Shown here one piece after another: positions 45,240 to 54,106 of a stretch of 64,000 bases of DNA (positions are counted from its first letter, which is position 1; the number at the start of each line of letters is the position of its first letter). The DNA is from Bacteroidota bacterium. Lineage in GTDB: Bacteria; Bacteroidota; Bacteroidia; Chitinophagales; Saprospiraceae. Both the position numbers and the translations under genes were made by a program. The stretch is taken from contig JAAEZH010000011.1 in assembly GCA_018222965.1 (NCBI GenBank), forward strand, positions 65,399 to 129,398. Reading direction: 5' to 3'. The notes under the pieces were generated by a model that was not told where the DNA came from, searched no databases, and worked only from the letters and a program-made list of their open reading frames with translations.

Positions 45240-45683
45240 ATGAAAAAAGTACTTGTATTAACCATGATGGCCTGTATGCTCTCTGTACTTGCATTCGCGC
45301 AAGCGGATGAAGAGAAAAGAGAAGCCCTGGAAGAAGTTAAGGTAAGCCTGGAAGAACTGGATCTGGAATTGGAAGAAATGATGCAGGAGTTGCAGGAAGA
45401 ACTGGGCGATCTCGAAATTGACCTCAGTGGTCTTGATGAACTGGATGACATCGACTGGAGCGAGCATGTCAACGATGAGGAAGCCCTGGCTTATCTCGAA
45501 TCAGAAGAATTTAAAGCAGAGATGGATGCTGTACAGGCCGAAGTAGATGGCGCCATGGCGGAAATGAAAGTCGAACTTCAACAACTGGACGAAATCGACT
45601 GGGATGAAATTGAAAATTCCATCAACGAAGCCCTAAAAGAAGTAGAACGCGAATTGTCCGAATTGGATGATGAAGGGCAATAG
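45240..45683 (+). CDS. exported acidic coiled-coil protein
   Basis: A 147-aa protein with a signal peptide ending AFAQ. The mature chain is almost wholly Glu/Asp/Leu heptad-like helix (REALEEVKVSLEELDLELEEMMQ ... VERELSELDDEGQ) with two similar DDIDWSEH / DEIDWDEI motifs. It is very acidic and lacks cysteine after the signal. Likely a periplasmic coiled coil, possibly cation-binding or chaperone-like; this is inferred from composition. A strong terminator follows 12 bases after the stop. Confidence 0.78.
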   Translation: MKKVLVLTMMACMLSVLAFAQADEEKREALEEVKVSLEELDLELEEMMQELQEELGDLEIDLSGLDELDDIDWSEHVNDEEALAYLESEEFKAEMDAVQAEVDGAMAEMKVELQQLDEIDWDEIENSINEALKEVERELSELDDEGQ

Positions 45684-45695
45684 TTCTTTCTGTTT

Positions 45696-45735
45696 AAAAA
45701 AAAGCCCGCTTGGCCATGCTAAGCGGGCTTTTTTG
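45696..45735. terminator. strong bidirectional terminator
   Basis: AAAAAAGCCCGCTT and AAGCGGGCTTTTTT form a perfect stem with a GGCCATGCT loop region and T-runs both ways. It separates the coiled-coil gene from the next lipoprotein gene. Confidence 0.9.
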
Positions 45736-45746
45736 TATCTTTCTGT

Positions 45747-46400
45747 ATGAAATTGAACCCAACCCTACCGCCCATGACCGGGCTTGCAGGCAGCCTTATT
45801 ATTTGCCTTTTTGCCTGCACTTCAACAAATGAAAAAAAAGAGTTTGTCGATTACTTTGAAAGGATCGAAGTATCGGATACCCTTCATTTCTACCCCGATC
45901 AAGGCCCGGACAGCCTGGCTGCTTCCGTCCCGTTTTCACTTTTTGAAGCCTCCATAGACAATGACCTGTTTGAAGATTCCTTTCTGGGGTTTCCTGATTC
46001 TCTTACTGCCCGTCTGATTCCCGGAATCCGTTTTCCCCTGGATGACCAGTTTACTGCCTGTCAAATTGAAATTAAGCAGTCGTGGTTTGTCTTTAAGTAT
46101 CTGCTGATCTATTCAAATGCTGATCAGGTATTCACGACTATCCAACCACTCGCCGGATTTTATGGTGGTGATGGCGGACAAATCATGCTCGAAAGTCACC
46201 TCTTTAATTTTAACGATCCAACCGGATTGCAACAATTATTCCGACGAATGGACCACGGCTTAATACCGCAGGAGACGGGCGATCTTAAAGAATATGAAGA
46301 TCAGCACGTATTTCTGTTCCAATGGAAAGAAGGCGACTTTGTGGAAATTCCCGTTTTGGACACAGCCGGCTGGCTGCGCCAGTATCCAATTAGGTGGTAA
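45747..46400 (+). CDS. lipoprotein of unknown function
   Basis: A 217-aa protein. A lipoprotein signal (LAGSLIICLFAC, Cys at about residue 24) anchors it. The mature chain is soluble and mixed alpha/beta; phrases such as FQWKEGDFVEIPVLDTAGWLRQYPIRW at the end suggest a beta domain. I recognise no family. Its last 11 bases overlap the end of the converging desaturase gene, so there is no room for a terminator between them. Confidence 0.75.
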   Translation: MKLNPTLPPMTGLAGSLIICLFACTSTNEKKEFVDYFERIEVSDTLHFYPDQGPDSLAASVPFSLFEASIDNDLFEDSFLGFPDSLTARLIPGIRFPLDDQFTACQIEIKQSWFVFKYLLIYSNADQVFTTIQPLAGFYGGDGGQIMLESHLFNFNDPTGLQQLFRRMDHGLIPQETGDLKEYEDQHVFLFQWKEGDFVEIPVLDTAGWLRQYPIRW

Positions 46401-47520
46401 CACGAACGGCAGCCTTAGCCACTTTCTTGTCGTAACTGCCGGTACCCAGCTGGTCTAGCAGCGTGAAGTGGCTTTTTAATGCTCCAGCAAAGGTTTTATG
46501 TTGATAGTAGGGAATGTTGTATTCGGCAGCAGTCTGTTCCACAATTGGTGCAATAGCCGCATAATGAATATGGCAAATATTGGGGAAAAGGTGATGTTCG
46601 ATCTGATAGTTTAATCCGCCAATAAACCAGGAAAAGAAACCGCTGTGTCGGGCAAAATTAGCCGTGGTTTTCATCTGGTGAATAGCCCAGCTGTTTTCGA
46701 CACTGCCATTTTCATCGGCTTTGAAGAAGTGGGTTTCTTCAATTACATGAGCAGCCTGAAAAATGAACGCCAGAATAATGCCACCGATAAAATGCATCAT
46801 CAGGAATCCGAGCAAGGTCTGCCACCAGGGAATTGGGACCATAATCATGGGCAAAACAATTAGCAACATGATATACCAGCTTTTGTGAAACAGAATCTGT
46901 AGAAGCGCTGAGCGAAAGCTTAAGCCCTGGGTTTTCAATAAGTCTTTTTTGTGGTAGCGCGAAAGTTGGATGAAATCCTTTGCCAGAAACCAGAAAATAG
47001 TCAACAGACTGTACAAAAAGGTAGCATAATAAGCCTGGAATCGAAAGGCTTTGTTAGGCGCCTGATCAGGCGACATGCGCATTACCCCTTTGTCAATGTC
47101 CTCATCAAGTCCATGAATATTAGTATAGGAATGATGCAACACATTGTGTTGTATTTTCCAATTGGTGTGGAAACCTCCGAGGAAATTAAGGACAAATCCG
47201 AAGATTTTATTTGTCGTCTTATTATTGGAATACGATCCGTGATTGGCATCATGCATCACAGATAGGCCAATTCCTGCCATTCCAAGGCCCATTAGCACCC
47301 AAACCAGAAAGGCCATTGCCGTAGTTTGGACAAACCCGAAAACCATAAAGCCAAGCGGGATGAAATACAGGCACAGCATAAAGGCGGTCTTGAACCACAT
47401 GGCCCGATTTCCAAACTTTGTAATATTGTTATCCTTGAAATAGTTGTTGACCCGGATATTGAGTTCTTTGAAGAATTCAGGTTGATTCTTCTTGTTAAAA
47501 CGCACAGAAGTAATACTCAT
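46390..47520 (-). CDS. membrane fatty acid desaturase (acyl-lipid/acyl-CoA type)
   Basis: A 376-aa di-iron desaturase that introduces a double bond into fatty acyl chains. The three His boxes are intact: HDANHG (from residue 90), HNVLHH (125-130) and QIEHHLFP near residue 320. Hydrophobic helices are paired as usual. The form resembles the front-end/linoleoyl-CoA desaturase group without a cytochrome b5 domain, so it needs an external electron donor, which is not encoded nearby. It probably modulates membrane fluidity. Regiospecificity is unknown. Confidence 0.9.
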   Translation of the reverse strand: MSITSVRFNKKNQPEFFKELNIRVNNYFKDNNITKFGNRAMWFKTAFMLCLYFIPLGFMVFGFVQTTAMAFLVWVLMGLGMAGIGLSVMHDANHGSYSNNKTTNKIFGFVLNFLGGFHTNWKIQHNVLHHSYTNIHGLDEDIDKGVMRMSPDQAPNKAFRFQAYYATFLYSLLTIFWFLAKDFIQLSRYHKKDLLKTQGLSFRSALLQILFHKSWYIMLLIVLPMIMVPIPWWQTLLGFLMMHFIGGIILAFIFQAAHVIEETHFFKADENGSVENSWAIHQMKTTANFARHSGFFSWFIGGLNYQIEHHLFPNICHIHYAAIAPIVEQTAAEYNIPYYQHKTFAGALKSHFTLLDQLGTGSYDKKVAKAAVRVTT

Positions 47521-47737
47521 AAATGATTTTAATGAATTGGATAGCTAGGTGGGGCGGGTTTGTAAGGTACCTTAAATAGTGGAGAATCCCGGATATTCGA
47601 TCATCTTTCCCATTTTAATCTACGTTTGGCAATGGTCATTGCTTTATTAATATAAAATAAAAGCTTAATGTGTTTTTCGCAAATTCTGTAGTTTGGTCCA
47701 TACAGGATTGCTTAAATTGGTGGTCTAAAGCCTTAAT
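47521..47737. other. divergent promoter region
   Basis: The 217 bases between the desaturase gene and the TonB-dependent receptor gene are AT-rich in the middle (TTTATTAATATAAAATAAAAG). No repeat or riboswitch-like structure was seen, and promoters could not be placed with confidence. Confidence 0.4.
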
Positions 47738-50107
47738 ATGAATACTTCCAGTTACCTTTTGCTTATAGCAGTCCTGATTTTTCCGACTGCTCTTTTTGCT
47801 CAAAGACCCGGTCAAACCGTACGGGGAACCATAACAGACGCAGTAAATCAGGATCCCCTGATAGGAGCCAATATCCTGATATCATGGAATGACGGCTCCG
47901 TAGGTGCAATTACAGATGAAAACGGCACTTTTTTGTTGGAGGAGATCCCCGTAGGCCGTATCAATGTTTCTATAAATTATTTGGGTTATGAAGGTGTTAG
48001 AGACGACGGCATCCTTTTGAATGCCTCCCGGGAATTGGTGCTCGAATATAAACTAAACCCGGTTTCTGTAACCCTGGATGCCGGTGTTGAGGTTGTCGCA
48101 TACAAAAGTTTTGAATCGACCAATGAGCTGGCCCCATTGGCGCGTTCGATCACCGCCGAAGAAATAGAACGGCAACCTACCAATGCAAATGATCCCGGCC
48201 GAACCTTTATGTCTTACCCGGGCGTGCAGCCTTCCCGCGATACCCGCAGCGATGTGGTGATTCGGGGAAACTCCTCCGTGGGTTTACTATGGCGGCTGGA
48301 AGGCATCGATATTCCCAATCCCAATCACTTTGCCCGCAGGGGAACCTCCGGAGGAGGAATTACCATCTTTAGCCTGAGTATGCTTGATCGGTCGGAGTTT
48401 TTAACCGGTGCCTTTCCCGGAGAATATGGAAATGCCTTTGCAGGAGCTTTTGATGCCAAATTCCGAAAAGGATCCGACGAAAGTCGCGAATACACTTTCC
48501 GGGTCGGACTACTCGGACTGGATTTTGCAACGGAAGGCCCCTTCAAAAAAGAAAAGAGTTCTTACTTGCTCAATTACCGCTACTCCACACTTGGAATCCT
48601 GAATAACCTCGGGTTCAACCTGGTAGGAGAGCGGGTGGATAATACGTTTCAGGATCTTTCCTTCAATCTCAATTTTAAAGGAAAGGATGGAAATTCCAAC
48701 CTGAACTTTTGGGGGATCGGCGGACTGAGTAACGAGACCATGCGCACCTCTGATCCGGTGGAAGAATGGGATTCATTTTCCGATCAAACCTATTACGAGT
48801 TTATCACCAATATGGGGGCAATGGGATTGAAATACAACCTCATCACGAATGACAATGCCTACCTGCAGGTATCGGCTGCCGCAATGGGCCAACAGATAGT
48901 AGTACAGGACGACACGGTGAGCATTGGTGGCGAGCATACCCTGATTAACCGGGAGGATTATCTCAACGGACGTTATTCTGTATCGGCCTTTTATAAGGTG
49001 CGTCCTTCCAATGCCTTCAATTATCAGATCGGTGCTTTTGCCAGTAACCTGTTTTTTGATCTTCAGCACGACAGCCTGAGCCTGGTTTCCTTTGAAGAAC
49101 AACAAGTTCTGGATGTGCAGGATCAGACTTTTTTGTTGCAGCCCTATTTACAGTTTCAGTGGAAACCCAATGAGCGATTTATTACGAATGCGGGTGTACA
49201 CAGCATGTTTCTGACTCTTAATAATTCCTGGTCTGTAGAACCTCGACTATCATTCAAATACAACCTTAGCGAAAAAGATAATCTGGTACTTGCATACGGA
49301 TTGCATAGCCGGATGGTTCCCATTGGTTCCTATTTTACCCAGGTAAGGGATGATCTGGGCAATATTTCTCAGCCCAATCTGGATCTGGAACTGATTAAGT
49401 CTCACCACCTTATTTTGGCCTATCAACGCCTGTTGGGCAATGAATTGCGACTGCGCACAGAGTTGTATTATCAATATTTATTTGATGTGCCCATGGGGGC
49501 TGCGCCAGGTAGCACCTATTGGACCCTGAATGATATCCAGGGCTATTCTACAGTAGCCTTAATAAGTGAAGGAGTAGGACGAAATTATGGTATTGATCTA
49601 TTGCTGGAAAAGGCGCTGGGAACAGATGGATTGTTTTTTATTATAACCGGCTCCCTGTTTAATTCGCAGTTTAAAACTTTTGCAGATCGAGACATCTGGT
49701 TTGATACCCGGTACAATACCAATGTAGCTGCATCCCTGACGCTCGGAAAGGAATTTCCACTGAAGGGTGGCGATATTTTTTCCCTCGGTTTGAAGATGCT
49801 TTACAACGGCGGCATGCCCATTACTCCCTTGAAAGAAGGAGCGGTGGTTAGCAATCCCTATTATCCGCCTTTGGATGAGTCGGCCCCGTTCTCAGACAGA
49901 ATCGAGGATTATTTCCGACCCGACGCCCGGATAGCCTACAGACATAATAAAAAAACGACCTGGTTGCTGTCGCTGGATATCCAAAATGTGATTGCCCGCC
50001 GCAATGTAGATGGCCTCAATCGCGTCTATGATCCGGATCTCAATGCCTGGGTAGACCGGGTCCAAAGTTCGCTCACCCCAATTCTGAGTTTCCAAATTGA
50101 TATTTAA
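47738..50107 (+). CDS. TonB-dependent receptor with carboxypeptidase-like N-domain
   Basis: A 789-aa outer-membrane protein. After a signal peptide ending LFAQ comes a CarboxypepD_reg-like domain (VRGTITDAVNQDPLIGANILI, residues about 28-105). A plug domain follows (SITAEEIERQPTNANDPGRTFMSYPGVQPSRDTRSDVVIRGN ... LEGIDIPNP). A predicted barrel runs from about 240 to the aromatic-poor end ILSFQIDI. No SusD-type gene adjoins, so it is probably not a classic polysaccharide importer; metal or peptide uptake is possible. Its stop codon overlaps the next gene's ATG by one base (TAATG), so the two are coupled. Confidence 0.88.
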   Translation: MNTSSYLLLIAVLIFPTALFAQRPGQTVRGTITDAVNQDPLIGANILISWNDGSVGAITDENGTFLLEEIPVGRINVSINYLGYEGVRDDGILLNASRELVLEYKLNPVSVTLDAGVEVVAYKSFESTNELAPLARSITAEEIERQPTNANDPGRTFMSYPGVQPSRDTRSDVVIRGNSSVGLLWRLEGIDIPNPNHFARRGTSGGGITIFSLSMLDRSEFLTGAFPGEYGNAFAGAFDAKFRKGSDESREYTFRVGLLGLDFATEGPFKKEKSSYLLNYRYSTLGILNNLGFNLVGERVDNTFQDLSFNLNFKGKDGNSNLNFWGIGGLSNETMRTSDPVEEWDSFSDQTYYEFITNMGAMGLKYNLITNDNAYLQVSAAAMGQQIVVQDDTVSIGGEHTLINREDYLNGRYSVSAFYKVRPSNAFNYQIGAFASNLFFDLQHDSLSLVSFEEQQVLDVQDQTFLLQPYLQFQWKPNERFITNAGVHSMFLTLNNSWSVEPRLSFKYNLSEKDNLVLAYGLHSRMVPIGSYFTQVRDDLGNISQPNLDLELIKSHHLILAYQRLLGNELRLRTELYYQYLFDVPMGAAPGSTYWTLNDIQGYSTVALISEGVGRNYGIDLLLEKALGTDGLFFIITGSLFNSQFKTFADRDIWFDTRYNTNVAASLTLGKEFPLKGGDIFSLGLKMLYNGGMPITPLKEGAVVSNPYYPPLDESAPFSDRIEDYFRPDARIAYRHNKKTTWLLSLDIQNVIARRNVDGLNRVYDPDLNAWVDRVQSSLTPILSFQIDI

Positions 50108-50631
50108 TGGGCCTTCCGTTGTGGTTTATAGCTGTCCTCCCGGATGCGGTTATTCAGGAGGAAGTCACGGCTTTCAAAATGGAAGCGAAAGAACGCTATA
50201 AGAGCAAACACGCGCTCAAGTCACCTCCTCATATCACGCTTATTCCGCCATTTCGGTGGCCGGAATCAGATATTGGAGTCGTAAGGGAAATCATGGAAAA
50301 AACCTTTACCAATCATGGAGGTTTTGAGCTAAAATTGGAAGGATTCGATCGGTTTGGAGAGCGGGTCATTTTTGTGGCTGTCGCCGAATGTCAGACTTTG
50401 AGCCGGTTGCAATCAGACCTGAAAGGGCAGTTTGCAGATGCTTTAGGAATTCGGGACAGCCGATATACAGACTTTCATCCGCATATGACCGTAGCGTTTA
50501 AAGATTTGAAAAAAGCAGATTTTGCAGATGCCTGGAGTTGGTTTTCCTCAAAAACCTATAGTCGGACATTCGAGGTAAACCAACTCTTTTTATTTAGACA
50601 TCACAACGGTCGGTGGCAGGTTCAGGATTAA
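50107..50631 (+). CDS. 2'-5' RNA ligase / 2H phosphoesterase family protein
   Basis: A 174-aa cytosolic protein of the 2H phosphoesterase superfamily. Both HxT motifs are present, His42-Ile-Thr44 in PPHITLIPPFR and His126-Met-Thr128 in FHPHMTVAF. Members cleave or form 2'-5' or cyclic phosphate links in RNA or small nucleotides. The cellular substrate is unknown. Its ATG uses the last base of the receptor's stop codon, and its own stop overlaps the converging pirin gene by four bases. Coupling to an outer-membrane receptor is unexpected and may be only positional. Confidence 0.85.
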   Translation: MGLPLWFIAVLPDAVIQEEVTAFKMEAKERYKSKHALKSPPHITLIPPFRWPESDIGVVREIMEKTFTNHGGFELKLEGFDRFGERVIFVAVAECQTLSRLQSDLKGQFADALGIRDSRYTDFHPHMTVAFKDLKKADFADAWSWFSSKTYSRTFEVNQLFLFRHHNGRWQVQD

Positions 50632-51644
50632 CCCGGTTGCTCCTCCCGACCGTCGGAATGTAAGGCAAAACGCCCCTTTTCTCTTGGGTGCGTTTGTTCG
50701 GTTTCCGGCCAGGGCCAACCGCCGAACTGGGTGCGGCGATATTCCTGGAAAGTCTCCTGTATCTCCGCCTGGGTATTCATTACGAAAGGTCCGTGCTGAA
50801 CAACAGGTTCGTTGATGGGTTTGCCCTGCAGCAATAGGAGAGAAGCATTTTCGCCTGTTGCTTTGAGGTTTACCTCTTCCGAAGAATCTAATTCAATCAA
50901 ATGGTAAGGAGACACATCGGTCCCTTCTACCTGAAGTTTTTGCCCTTTATAGAAGTAGAGTGTACGGTTTAAACCAGGCGTCGCTTTCGGAAGCGTCCAT
51001 TCGGCTCCGGCTTCCATTTCAATGGTCATAACTCCCACTTCATTGGAAGGATCAGCTGCCCAGGAATCAGGCGTTGGATCCGGTGCCTGGGTATTCTGGT
51101 AGCTTCCCGCTACGATTTTGCCTTTTGTTTTTTTACCAGCTTCATCAACATCCTCAAAAGCCGGGATGTCTTCCTGCCAGAGCATTTTAAAGTGGGGTTC
51201 TACAAATTTGGATGCTTTGGGCAGATTGAGCCAGATCTGGAATATTTCGAAAGGATTGTCTGCTTCGCGGTTTACCAGCGGAAACATTTCAGAATGGAGG
51301 ATTCCTTTGCCAGCGGTCATCCACTGAACATCTCCGGTGGTAAATCGTCCGGCTCCTCCGAGTGAGTCGGTGTGATCTACAAATCCTTCAACAGAAATAG
51401 TAATGGTTTCGAAGCCTCGGTGGGGATGGTAGGGGAAACCGGGAACTTTGGTCCCGTGGTACATGCGCCAACCGTCTTTGATCGTAAAATCCTGTCCGAT
51501 ATTTCTACCTGCCAAAGAATCATTGGGGCCCATGTCATCATTCCCGGAAGGGTATTCATCCCGGTGGTGGACACAAAAAAGGAATGGGTCTTTGGTTTCC
51601 CAGGGAAAGCCAAGCGGGGCGATCTTTTTGATTTTCTGACTCAT
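50628..51644 (-). CDS. pirin family protein
   Basis: A 338-aa bicupin. The N-terminal cupin carries the iron-site pattern GFPYHPHRGFETITI, HTDSLGG, and TAGKGILHSEMF, giving the usual three His and one Glu. The C-terminal cupin starts with TGKGI-independent strands and ends with a pirin_C stretch (LLLQGKPINEPVVQHGPFVMNTQ ... YRRTQFGGWPW). Some relatives are quercetinases; others have no known activity. It is slightly longer than common pirins (about 290 aa) through an N-terminal extension and a charged tail. Confidence 0.9.
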   Translation of the reverse strand: MSQKIKKIAPLGFPWETKDPFLFCVHHRDEYPSGNDDMGPNDSLAGRNIGQDFTIKDGWRMYHGTKVPGFPYHPHRGFETITISVEGFVDHTDSLGGAGRFTTGDVQWMTAGKGILHSEMFPLVNREADNPFEIFQIWLNLPKASKFVEPHFKMLWQEDIPAFEDVDEAGKKTKGKIVAGSYQNTQAPDPTPDSWAADPSNEVGVMTIEMEAGAEWTLPKATPGLNRTLYFYKGQKLQVEGTDVSPYHLIELDSSEEVNLKATGENASLLLLQGKPINEPVVQHGPFVMNTQAEIQETFQEYRRTQFGGWPWPETEQTHPREKGRFALHSDGREEQPG

Positions 51645-51722
51645 TGAAATGGGTTTAGTTCTTCTGTGAACAACAAAATACCCGATTCAGTTTATCAAAA
51701 AGCTCCCCCCGTTCTGCTTTAT

Positions 51723-52184
51723 CTACTGATGGTATAACGAATTGTGCGTGAGTGCTCCTCCACAGCTGCTACAGGTTCCTGCTGCACCGGCTCCTCCGGC
51801 ACATCCATTGCCACATACATAGTGCCAAACACCTGCTGCATTCTGAGCGGGTTCCGGCTGTGCAGTAGGCGGTGTTTGCTGAATCACCGGGCTCGCCTGA
51901 TCATTTTGAGGTAATTGTGGTTGGTTGCCGCCCTGGTTATGCCAGGCCTGATTATGAGCCAGTTGACTGTTACAAACCGGGCAGGAACCTTGTGTATCGC
52001 TACCGCTGTTTGCACAATTATTAGGACAAGTATAGTGCCAGACCTTTCCGTCAGTTGAGGCAGGACTGGTAGTAGTCGTGGCCGGAGTTGTGGCCCCATC
52101 CTGTGTACTGCTCTCGCTGCTGCTTTCGTTGTTGCAGCTCATAAAAAACAGACCGGCACATAGAATTGTAAGGAAATACTTCAT
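51723..52184 (-). CDS. lipoprotein with duplicated zinc-ribbon/heavy-metal-binding motif
   Basis: A 153-aa lipoprotein (FLTILCAGLFFMSC). After a Ser/Thr-rich linker come two copies of one motif: VWHYTCPNNCANSG ... CPVCNSQLAHNQAWH, and VWHYVCGNGCAGG ... CSSCGGALTHNSLYH. Each has four cysteines and conserved His, similar to the heavy-metal-binding domain seen near efflux systems (Y-x-C-P-x-x ... C-P-x-C-G-M-x-L). A Gln/Pro-rich spacer separates them. It probably binds zinc or a related ion at the envelope. No efflux genes adjoin it. Confidence 0.75.
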   Translation of the reverse strand: MKYFLTILCAGLFFMSCNNESSSESSTQDGATTPATTTTSPASTDGKVWHYTCPNNCANSGSDTQGSCPVCNSQLAHNQAWHNQGGNQPQLPQNDQASPVIQQTPPTAQPEPAQNAAGVWHYVCGNGCAGGAGAAGTCSSCGGALTHNSLYHQ

Positions 52185-52349
52185 GTTCAGATTTTATTAA
52201 TTCAATAGTAAACGCTTGAGGATCGATACAGAAAATATGTTCTGCTCTCCCAAATGTAAGATCAATAAATATACTTAAACAGTTGAGATTGCACAATGTT
52301 GAAATCAATGTCACCGGCTAAGATTCGTGAATCTGCTGTTTCTTTTTAT

Positions 52350-53090
52350 TTAATTCAAAAGCCGGATTGCCTGTTGCACGCTTTTGGTTTCAAACAGGCA
52401 GACGAGTTTTAGCGAATACCTGATCATCCTGCCGGCGGGTTTGCAAATACGGCAACCCATTTGGTAGGTAAAATGGTCTAATGCCTGAATGCTTTCATCC
52501 CATTTTTCGGGTTCCTTGTGTGCCAGAATTACGGCTGCTTCCCAGGCGTGTTGACGGGCTTTCCGGATGTTAAAATCAATGTAAGCTTCGTCCGTTTTTC
52601 CGCCCAGCCAGTCGACCAGCCGCATCATGCCTGAAATACGACTTAGTTTGTTTTGCATATCGTCAATGAGCTGTTGAAGAATGTCATTGACCAGCATGAA
52701 GTCTGATTTGATGTCATAAATTTTATCGCCGGGCGCCAGTTCGGCGGCCACGATGCCCAGGTCCAGATTTATGTGGGCATTCATACCCAGTAAGGTATGC
52801 TGAAGCAGGCTCAGGGGCTTTTGTGATTCCTGAAATGAGAGGAGCCAGGAGGCGGTGGGCTGTTTGCCCTGATGATGCTGCCAATAAGCATCGATATACC
52901 TTTCGGCGAAAGCCACATCAAAACGCTCCATAAAGGCATTGTCTGAAAAACGATTCTCTTTTATGGCTTCTCCAATTTGGGCAGTCGTTCTACGGTAAAC
53001 CCAGGCAAAGAGAGCCAGTTTACTTTCCCTTGCTTTTGCGTGGTCGATGATCTCATCTAAAGCCTTTAAAACATCTCTAATCGTCTTCAT
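52350..53090 (-). CDS. DUF5995 family protein
   Basis: A 246-aa soluble helical protein. The stretch LGMNAHINLDLGIVAAELAPG (residues about 101-121) is typical of DUF5995, as is the C-terminal alpha-helical region (WEAAVILAH). No signal peptide. Catalytic function is unknown, though the His/Asn/Asp cluster might bind a metal. Codons for VAFAER carry one copy of the iterated palindrome (52899-52914). It is divergent from the dienelactone hydrolase gene, with about 80 bases between them. Confidence 0.75.
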   Translation of the reverse strand: MKTIRDVLKALDEIIDHAKARESKLALFAWVYRRTTAQIGEAIKENRFSDNAFMERFDVAFAERYIDAYWQHHQGKQPTASWLLSFQESQKPLSLLQHTLLGMNAHINLDLGIVAAELAPGDKIYDIKSDFMLVNDILQQLIDDMQNKLSRISGMMRLVDWLGGKTDEAYIDFNIRKARQHAWEAAVILAHKEPEKWDESIQALDHFTYQMGCRICKPAGRMIRYSLKLVCLFETKSVQQAIRLLN

Positions 53091-53169
53091 CTGCGGCTAA
53101 GATGGGAAAGTTCCTTAAATTGTAAAAACTACATGTAAGGATATTTTTCCCAGATCCACAACCTGCAAT

Positions 53170-54057
53170 ATGAAAAAGATCAACAAAAAAGACCTCGATC
53201 CGAAAATCTTTGAGTTATACGATGGCTATGCGCACAATAAATTCAGTCGCCGCGAATTTGTAGAGAAACTTTCCTTTTATGCAATCGGCGGCTTAACCGT
53301 GCCGGTTTTGCTCGACTACCTGATGCCCAGGTATAAATCGAAGCAACAAACCTCGCCCGATGATCCAAATCTTGAAACAGCCTATATAGAGTACGATTCG
53401 CCGAAAGGCGCCGGAAAAATGAAGGCGCTTCTGGCCAAACCGGCAGCTGCAAAAGGAAAGTTGCCCGGCATCATTGTGGTACATGAAAATCGGGGATTAA
53501 ATCCGCATATCGAGGATGTTTGCAGGCGGGCAGCCCTGGAAAACTTTATAGCCATTGCTCCGGATGCATTGACTCCACTCGGAGGATATCCCGGAACGGA
53601 TGATGAAGGTCGAACGCTCCAACGCCAGCGCGACAGAGACAAAATGTTGGCAGATTTTATCGCGGCCTACGACTATTTATCAGATCACCCGGATTGTACC
53701 GGGAAGATTGGAGTGGTCGGCTTTTGCTTTGGTGGCTGGATCTCCAATATGATGGCGGTGCGGGTGCCGGGACTCGATGCGGCCGTGCCTTTTTATGGCG
53801 GACAGCCGGATGCTTCGGAAGTGCCAAAGATCAATGCGCCTTTGCTCCTGCATTTTGGGGGGCTGGATGAACGCGTAAATGCCGGATGGCCCGATTATGA
53901 GGCTGCTTTAAAAGCCAATCGAAAGAAATATACTGCGCACTTTTACGAGGATAAAAGCCACGGTTTTCACAATGATACGACGCCCCGATACGATGTGCTG
54001 GCCGCTAAACTGGCCTGGAAACGGACGATAGAATTCTTCCAAAAACACTTGAGGTAG
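53170..54057 (+). CDS. dienelactone hydrolase family protein with Tat-like signal
   Basis: A 295-aa alpha/beta hydrolase. The triad looks intact: nucleophile Cys186 in GFCFGG (the dienelactone hydrolase type, rather than Ser), Asp233 in GGLDERVNAG and His264 in DKSHGFHN. A Glu-Asn-Arg-Gly stretch (VVHENRGL) matches the family. The N-terminus has SRREFVEKLS followed by a hydrophobic run, a twin-arginine-like signal placed about 27 residues in, so the enzyme is probably exported folded. The substrate is an unknown ester or lactone. Confidence 0.88.
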   Translation: MKKINKKDLDPKIFELYDGYAHNKFSRREFVEKLSFYAIGGLTVPVLLDYLMPRYKSKQQTSPDDPNLETAYIEYDSPKGAGKMKALLAKPAAAKGKLPGIIVVHENRGLNPHIEDVCRRAALENFIAIAPDALTPLGGYPGTDDEGRTLQRQRDRDKMLADFIAAYDYLSDHPDCTGKIGVVGFCFGGWISNMMAVRVPGLDAAVPFYGGQPDASEVPKINAPLLLHFGGLDERVNAGWPDYEAALKANRKKYTAHFYEDKSHGFHNDTTPRYDVLAAKLAWKRTIEFFQKHLR

Positions 54058-54106
54058 TACGCTGATTTCCCGCAATGCTTATCTTGTGGATTCATAAAAA
54101 ATACGC

